In this document: positions 16,544 through 20,358 of the stretch, one piece after another
How positions within the stretch are numbered: position 1 is the first letter of the stretch
Layout of the letters: every line of letters starts with the position of its first letter
Assembly: GCA_030619405.1 (NCBI GenBank)
Contig: JAUXBK010000015.1
Coordinates: 1 to 20,358, forward strand
Origin: Sedimenticola sp.
Lineage (GTDB): Bacteria > Pseudomonadota > Gammaproteobacteria > Chromatiales > Chromatiaceae
DNA length: 20,358 bases
Direction: 5' to 3'
Translations under genes and position numbers: made by a program
The notes under the pieces: model-generated
Seen by the model: only the letters and a program-made list of their open reading frames with translations
The model's database searches: none
Told to the model about the DNA's origin: nothing

Positions 16544-16578
16544 CGTTCAGGATAGGTTCAGCCAGCCCCCACTAGGCT
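16544..16578 (+). promoter_or_regulatory. PhoP-box-like direct repeat and -10 of the two-component operon
   Basis: CGTTCA (16544-16549) and GGTTCA (16555-16560) are separated by five bases, giving an 11-bp period. TAGGCT (16573-16578), a weak -10, starts 12 bases after the second unit. This is the same arrangement as the known PhoP box, (T/G)GTTTA-N5-(T/G)GTTTA placed 12 bp before the -10, with C in place of the third T. No good -35 hexamer is present, as expected for an activator-dependent promoter. The encoded regulator is of the OmpR/PhoP family, so autoregulation is likely. Confidence 0.5.
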
Positions 16579-16638
16579 TTCCATCGAGCCAGCCGGGAGC
16601 GTGCCGGTTGGTCGTCGATAGCAGACAGGAGCAGAATC

Positions 16639-17196
16639 ATGAAAATCGTACTGAAGGCAATCGTTATGGGTTTGGCACTGTCGCTGGCCTCCGCCGGCGC
16701 ACTGGCCGATCGCGGCCACGGGCATCGCTTCCGCGATACCGCCAAGGTTATCGAGGTGACGCCGCTGTACGAAACGGTCGAGGTGAACCGCCCCGAGGAG
16801 CGATGCTGGGTCGAACGCGTGCGACACATCGAACGGGTCGGTCGGCGCGACTATGCCCCGACCATCGTCGGCGGGGTGGTCGGCGGGGTGGTCGGTAATC
16901 AGCTCGGCCGCAAGCGCAACCGCGATCTGTTCACAGTGGCCGGCGCGGTGCTCGGCGCGGCGGTCGGCCACCAGTACAGCGATCGCGACTATGAACGGCG
17001 GGTCTATTTCACCAAGGAACGGCGCTGCGAGCAGGTCGACCGCTACATCGAAGAGGAGGAGCTGGTCGGTTATCGTGTAAAATATCGTTATCGGGGTAAG
17101 ATCTTCACCACCCGCACCAAGGAGTACCCGGGGCGCCGGATCCGCGTGAAGGTGGGGGTCAGGCCGATCGATAGAATCGCCTACAACGACCATTAG
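16639..17196 (+). CDS. Glycine-zipper envelope protein (Rick_17kDa-like)
   Basis: The 185-residue product has a signal peptide (MKIVLKAIVMGLALSLASAG, cut near ALA). The central segment APTIVGGVVGGVVGNQLG...AGAVLGAAVGHQ is a two-stretch glycine zipper of the Rickettsia 17-kDa antigen type, a fold found in SlyB-like outer-membrane proteins. No lipobox cysteine follows the signal, so it is not an obvious lipoprotein. Two cysteines (near 56 and 132) flank the zipper. The second half ends in a basic beta-rich stretch (YRGKIFTTRTKEYPGRRIRV). AGGAG at 16627-16631 precedes the ATG. It is the first gene of a four-gene unit with a PepSY protein and a two-component system. SlyB is a PhoP target in enterics, so regulation by the adjacent pair is plausible. 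Its exact function is unknown. Confidence 0.75.
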   Translation: MKIVLKAIVMGLALSLASAGALADRGHGHRFRDTAKVIEVTPLYETVEVNRPEERCWVERVRHIERVGRRDYAPTIVGGVVGGVVGNQLGRKRNRDLFTVAGAVLGAAVGHQYSDRDYERRVYFTKERRCEQVDRYIEEEELVGYRVKYRYRGKIFTTRTKEYPGRRIRVKVGVRPIDRIAYNDH

Positions 17197-17213
17197 GGGT
17201 CAGGAGGGATCGC

Positions 17214-17507
17214 TTGAGACTGAGCAGACGCTCGCTGATTACACTGCTGCTGGGTGGCCTGCTGGGCCACCTGACGCTGTTCGCGCGCGCCGCGTGGCCC
17301 GGCAAACGGCGCGAGCGTTCGCTCGACAGCGCGGTGGCGCGCGCCCGTCGCCGCACCGGTGGGCGGGTGCTATCGGCCGAGACACGGGTGCAGCAGGGGC
17401 GCGAGGTGCATGTGATCCGCATCCTCACCGACGACGGCAAGGTACGCCGCATCAGAGAGGACGCCCGCACCGGCCGGCCGATCGACGCCGGCAAACGGCC
17501 GCGCTGA
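17214..17507 (+). CDS. Small secreted PepSY-domain protein
   Basis: This is a 97-residue product translated from TTG (17214-17216), supported by AGGAGGG six bases upstream and by lack of a better start. RLSRRSLITLLLGGLLGHLT is a signal peptide or membrane anchor ending near ARA. The rest, SLDSAVARARRRTGGRVLSA, then REVHVIRILTDDGKVRRIRE, matches the single PepSY fold. Small periplasmic PepSY proteins are commonly encoded next to PhoP/PhoQ-like or CarR/CarS-like systems and are thought to modulate the sensor. It begins 17 bases after the glycine-zipper gene and ends 10 bases before the response regulator, so all belong to one operon. Confidence 0.75.
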   Translation: MRLSRRSLITLLLGGLLGHLTLFARAAWPGKRRERSLDSAVARARRRTGGRVLSAETRVQQGREVHVIRILTDDGKVRRIREDARTGRPIDAGKRPR

Positions 17508-17517
17508 CGGCCTGGCC

Positions 17518-18195
17518 ATGCGCCTGCTGGTGGTCGAAGACGACAGCGCACTCGGCGAACAGCTGAGGCGCCAGCTGCAGCGCCACGGCTACTCGGTCGA
17601 TCTGTCCAAAGACGGCGACGAGGGGCTATTCTTTCTGCGCGAGTATCCGCAGGACCTGGCCATCATCGACCTCGGTCTGCCCGGCATCTCCGGTCTGGAG
17701 CTGATCCGCCGCCTCCGCGCCGACGGCAGCCTGCTGCCGGTGCTGATCCTGACTGCGCGCGGCAATTGGACCGACAAGGTCGAGGGGTTGGAGGCGGGCG
17801 CCGACGACTACCTGGTCAAGCCGTTTCACATCGAGGAGCTGCTGGCGCGGCTCAACGCGCTGCTACGGCGCAGCGCCGGGCGGGCGACGCCGGTGATCGA
17901 GTGGGGGCGGCTGGCGCTGAACACCGCCAGTCAGACGCTGACGGTCGCAGGCTCGCCGCTGGAGCTGACCGGTTACGAGTACCGGGTGCTCGAGTACCTG
18001 ATGCTGCACATGGGCGAGGTGATCTCCAAGACCGAGCTGACCGAACACCTCTACGATCAGGACTTCGACCGCGACAGCAACGTGCTGGAGGTGTTCATCG
18101 GCCGGCTGCGGCGCAAGCTCGATCCGACCGGCGAGTTGCAGCCGATTGAGACCCTGCGTGGCCGCGGCTACCGTTTCCGGCCGGCGACGGAGTGA
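17518..18195 (+). CDS. OmpR/PhoP-family response regulator
   Basis: This 225-residue transcription factor has an N-terminal receiver domain: acidic pocket E7-D8-D9, phosphorylation site D51 in AIIDLGLPG, T79, and K101 in YLVKPF. The C-terminal winged-helix DNA-binding domain contains LELTGYEYRVLEYLMLHMGE, ISKTELTEHLYD, SNVLEVFIGRLRRKL and ETLRGRGYRF. The sequence resembles PhoP, QseB and CarR regulators. It follows the PepSY gene closely, and its stop codon overlaps the kinase start (TGATG). A PhoP-box-like direct repeat lies before the operon. All key residues are present. Which signal and regulon it controls cannot be read here. Confidence 0.95.
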   Translation: MRLLVVEDDSALGEQLRRQLQRHGYSVDLSKDGDEGLFFLREYPQDLAIIDLGLPGISGLELIRRLRADGSLLPVLILTARGNWTDKVEGLEAGADDYLVKPFHIEELLARLNALLRRSAGRATPVIEWGRLALNTASQTLTVAGSPLELTGYEYRVLEYLMLHMGEVISKTELTEHLYDQDFDRDSNVLEVFIGRLRRKLDPTGELQPIETLRGRGYRFRPATE

Positions 18196-19544
18196 TGCGG
18201 TCGATCCACGCGCGGCAACTGCTGGCCGCCAGCCTGGTGCTGGTGATCTTCCTCGGCCTCGGCGCGCTGGCGCTCGACCAGGCCTTCAAGCGCAGCGCCG
18301 AACAGGCCCTTCGCGAACGACTGCAGGCGCAGGTCTACGCGCTGCTCGGCGTCGCCGACGAGGACCCGCTGGGACGCATGCGGCTGCCGCAGGCGCTGCC
18401 CGACCCCCAGTATTCGAAGCCGGACTCCGGTCTCTACGCCGAAGTGATCGGCGAGCAGGGGCGCTACCGCTGGCGCTCCTTCTCGCTGGTCGGCCGTGCG
18501 CTGCGGCTGGTCGAGCCGCAGCCGGCCGGGCAGTTCCGCTTCGACCGCATCCAAGACGCCGCCGGTGAGCCGCTGTTGCGGGTCAACTTCGGTCTCTCCT
18601 GGGAGGACGACCGCGGCGAGCCGCTCGACTACACCCTCGCGGTGGCGCAGGCGACCCGGGGCCTCGATGCCGAGATCGACGCATTCCGCACCCGGCTGCT
18701 GCAGTGGCTCGGCGGCGTCTCGCTGCTGCTGCTGCTGGTGCAGGGGGCGGTGCTCGGCTGGAGCCTGCGGCCGCTGCGCCGGCTGGCGGCCGACCTGCGC
18801 CGGGTCGAGGCGGGCGAGATCGCCGCGATCGATGGGCGCTTTCCGCGCGAACTCGAGAGGGTGGTGCGCAACATCAACGCGCTGATCCGCAGCGGCCAGG
18901 CGAGCCGCGACCGTTACCGCAACAGCCTCGGCGACCTCGCCCACAGCCTGAAGACGCCGCTGACCCTGCTGCGCGGTGCCGCCGACGAGGAGGATGGGCA
19001 AGCGCTGCGCGCCACCCTCGATGAGCAGGTCGGACGCATGGACCAGATCATCCAGTACCAGCTCAAGCGCGCCGCCGCCGCCGGCGAGGGGCGGCCGGGC
19101 AGCGTGGTGACGATCCGGCCGCTGGTCGAGCGGCTGGCCCGGACGCTGCAGAAGGTCTATCGGGAACGCCCGATAGCGGTCGATTGCGAGATCGATCCGG
19201 CGCTGCGTTTCTTCGGCGATCAGGCCGACCTGATGGAACTGCTGGGCAACCTGATGGAGAACGGCTTCAAGTACGGCCGCGGCCAACTACGGGTGCGCGC
19301 GGCGAGCGGGGAGGATGCCACGGGGCCGCGGTTGCTGCTGTCGGTCGAGGATAACGGGCCGGGCATCCCGCCGGAAGATCGGGACACGGTGTTGCGTCGC
19401 GGGATGCGCCTCGACCAGCGGGTGGCGGGGCAGGGGATCGGACTGAGCGTCGCAGCCGGCATCGCCGAACTTTACGGCGGCCGGCTGCAGATCGGCGACA
19501 GCGAGCTTGGCGGTGCGGCAGTGCGCGTTACGCTGAGCGGTTGA
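18195..19544 (+). CDS. PhoQ-like sensor histidine kinase
   Basis: This 449-residue inner-membrane kinase pairs with the preceding regulator. A membrane helix at about 9-28 and a second at about 171-191 enclose a periplasmic sensor domain of about 140 residues. A HAMP-like linker (RPLRRLAADLRRVEAGEIAA) follows. The dimerisation domain has the phosphoacceptor H250 in LGDLAHSLKTPL. The ATPase domain shows the N-box NLMENGFKYG (from 352), the G1 box DNGPGIP (386-392) and the G2 box GQGIGLS (412-418). The H-box form AHSLKTPL is typical of PhoQ relatives. A GTG one codon upstream is an alternative start, but the ATG overlapping the regulator stop is the usual arrangement. The gene ends 54 bases before repeat copy 2, and I see no terminator. 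Confidence 0.94.
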   Translation: MRSIHARQLLAASLVLVIFLGLGALALDQAFKRSAEQALRERLQAQVYALLGVADEDPLGRMRLPQALPDPQYSKPDSGLYAEVIGEQGRYRWRSFSLVGRALRLVEPQPAGQFRFDRIQDAAGEPLLRVNFGLSWEDDRGEPLDYTLAVAQATRGLDAEIDAFRTRLLQWLGGVSLLLLLVQGAVLGWSLRPLRRLAADLRRVEAGEIAAIDGRFPRELERVVRNINALIRSGQASRDRYRNSLGDLAHSLKTPLTLLRGAADEEDGQALRATLDEQVGRMDQIIQYQLKRAAAAGEGRPGSVVTIRPLVERLARTLQKVYRERPIAVDCEIDPALRFFGDQADLMELLGNLMENGFKYGRGQLRVRAASGEDATGPRLLLSVEDNGPGIPPEDRDTVLRRGMRLDQRVAGQGIGLSVAAGIAELYGGRLQIGDSELGGAAVRVTLSG

Positions 19545-19598
19545 TGCGGCTGGCCGGTCGGTCGTAGGTTTCATTTTTAACAACAAGGGATTGATGTA

Positions 19599-19726
19599 TA
19601 ACCTAGATCCTGCAAGTGCTCACACTCACATAGCACAAGCTTTTGATCCGTATAGCGATATTTGCTCCCTTGGAAATCACAAGAAGGATTCCACTCGGTC
19701 GCAAATTCGCTCTACGAATCAATAGC
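19599..19726 (+). repeat. Repeat copy 2
   Basis: From ACCTAG onward the first 96 bases match copy 3 at 94 positions, and the whole length aligns with copy 1. It lies 54 bases after the kinase gene in the same direction. The gap 19545-19894 holds this repeat, a hairpin and a promoter candidate, and I see no gene in it. Read on the minus strand, the repeat encodes KYRYTDQKLVLCECEHLQDL without a start codon. Confidence 0.85.
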
Positions 19727-19783
19727 CGTTTATGCGACGTGACTGCCATTGACCGGGGGGTGCCCTCAGCCCCATTCGCCAAC

Positions 19784-19826
19784 GAAAATCGTGACGGGCT
19801 CTCGTCACCCCCCCATGTCGATTTTC
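19784..19826. other. Stem-loop upstream of the 120-residue gene
   Basis: GTGACG, GGCTCT and CGTCAC form a perfect inner hairpin (19791-19808). Outside it GAAAATC (19784-19790) pairs with GATTTTC (19820-19826), leaving an asymmetric C-rich bulge on the right side. It is followed by TCTTGG rather than a T-run. It may be a weak terminator for the kinase operon or a structured site between units. Confidence 0.4.
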
Positions 19827-19844
19827 TCTTGGTGTTGAAGTGGC

Positions 19845-19874
19845 TAGACTGCCGGCTTTAATCCACTTTATACT
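19845..19874 (+). promoter_or_regulatory. Promoter candidate for the 120-residue gene
   Basis: TAGACT (19845-19850, four of six -35 matches) and TATACT (19869-19874, five of six -10 matches) are 18 bases apart. Transcription would begin near 19881, at the GAGGA ribosome site itself, giving a leader of about 14 bases. Confidence 0.4.
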
Positions 19875-19894
19875 GAAAAAGAGGACAAGTTAGA

Positions 19895-20257
19895 ATGAAT
19901 CCATTGGCAGGCCTATTGGGCTCCAGGTATGACGACGCATTGCCGTATTCGTATGAAGCGGTGGTCTATCCTCTGGGAGAGGACGAATCGGTACGAGTCT
20001 CCTATGTCGCCGATACAATCTGCGGGTTGGTCAATTTCCTCAAGAAACGCAGAGAGGACCCGGAAGGGATAAGGCTCTTCGAGATCTTTCGCGGGAAAGA
20101 GGTGCCGATACCGGAGAACCGCTATCTGAGCGAAGACGGCAGGTGGCTGCCTAGAAAAAGACTCTGCAACCCAATGACGGAACGCTACGGAGAGCCGATG
20201 GACGAGACAAATTGCCGATTTCGCGATAGAAAAGGCACCGTTTGTGGACCTTGTTGA
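19895..20257 (+). CDS. Unrecognised 120-residue protein ending in CGPC
   Basis: I do not recognise this protein. It starts MNPLAGLLGSRYDDALPYSY and has no signal peptide or membrane segment. The middle (CGLVNFLKKRREDPEGIRLF) looks helical and the rest is rich in charged residues. Cysteines are at 43, 91, 107, 117 and 120, and the chain ends exactly with C117-G-P-C120, the thioredoxin-type dithiol motif. C107 together with this pair could bind metal or form a redox centre. A GAGGA site lies 9 bases before the ATG. The base composition looks lower in GC than the kinase operon before it. The gene stands alone between repeat copies 2 and 3, and copy 3 begins almost at its stop codon, like the cargo of a cassette. 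Good ribosome site, promoter candidate and protein-like composition make it a likely real gene. Confidence 0.7.
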   Translation: MNPLAGLLGSRYDDALPYSYEAVVYPLGEDESVRVSYVADTICGLVNFLKKRREDPEGIRLFEIFRGKEVPIPENRYLSEDGRWLPRKRLCNPMTERYGEPMDETNCRFRDRKGTVCGPC

Positions 20258-20258
20258 T

Positions 20259-20358
20259 TAACACCTAGATCCTGCAAGTGCTCACACTCACATAGCACAA
20301 GCTCTTGATCCGTATAGCGATATTTGCTCCCTTGGAAATCACAATAAGGATTCCACTC
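20259..20358 (+). repeat. Repeat copy 3, cut by the window edge
   Basis: The repeat starts with TAACACCTAG one base after the stop codon of the 120-residue gene. It follows copy 2 at 94 of 96 positions from ACCTAG to the window end. The differences are C for T at 20303 and T for G in the block before AAGGATTCC. Its right half lies outside the window. Confidence 0.85.

Noticed and set aside
16343..16638. tRNA-Met upstream of rimP, expected from gammaproteobacterial gene order
   Set aside because: I looked for a cloverleaf on both strands and found none. The interval is occupied by the repeat and the operator region.
19643..19861. A 72-codon plus-strand frame after the kinase
   Set aside because: It begins inside repeat copy 2, has no ribosome site and runs through the stem-loop and promoter candidate.
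16355..20358. Integron array with attC sites
   Set aside because: The repeats lack RYYYAAC and GTTRRRY boxes at their ends and lack the long internal dyad of attC. No integrase is visible.
536..20358. CRISPR array
   Set aside because: The repeat units are too long, too few and separated by genes, with no spacer-sized regular intervals and no cas genes.

Overview
This is a chromosomal window from a GC-rich gammaproteobacterium. The main evidence is the translation and RNA-metabolism block rimP-nusA-infB-rbfA-truB-rpsO-pnp on the minus strand (7758-16342), with products of gammaproteobacterial type and length. An aroC gene next to a major-facilitator gene, a TolC protein and an M23 peptidase fit the same assignment. 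I cannot name the genus. A relative of the sulfur-oxidising Chromatiales would be a guess from general impression only.

Layout. Positions 1-800 are a decayed accessory edge: a frameshifted TIR-domain gene running off the left end, and a truncated, frameshifted large serine recombinase remnant that abuts the 3' end of the next gene. Positions 795-5393 hold four minus-strand housekeeping or envelope genes: an MFS permease, aroC, tolC and an M23 peptidase. Positions 5394-5770 are an intergenic region with three palindromic structures, two of them large. Positions 5771-7606 encode an MsbA-like ABC exporter on the plus strand. It ends in a strong intrinsic terminator that faces a second hairpin terminating pnp. 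Positions 7758-16342 are the conserved pnp-to-rimP block. rpsO-pnp has its own sigma70-like promoter (10304-10332) and a leader of about 150 bases.

Positions 16343-20358 are accessory in character. A repeat of about 130 bp with the core ACCTAGATCCTGCAAGT occurs in the same orientation at 16355, 19599 and 20259, and its end alone recurs at 536 and, inverted, at 16504. Copy 1 ends 12 bases before the rimP start codon, where the rimP leader should be. Between copies 1 and 2 lies a plus-strand operon of glycine-zipper protein, PepSY protein, PhoP-like response regulator and PhoQ-like kinase. It is preceded by a direct repeat with PhoP-box geometry. Between copies 2 and 3 lies one unrecognised 120-residue gene ending in Cys-Gly-Pro-Cys. 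The repeats therefore separate gene units in a cassette-like way.

How the genes work together. The minus-strand block serves ribosome maturation, initiation, transcription elongation and RNA decay. The TolC, M23 and ABC genes serve the envelope. The two-component unit probably senses an envelope or cation signal and controls its own operon. The unexplained parts are the repeat family, its relation to the recombinase remnant, and the 120-residue gene.
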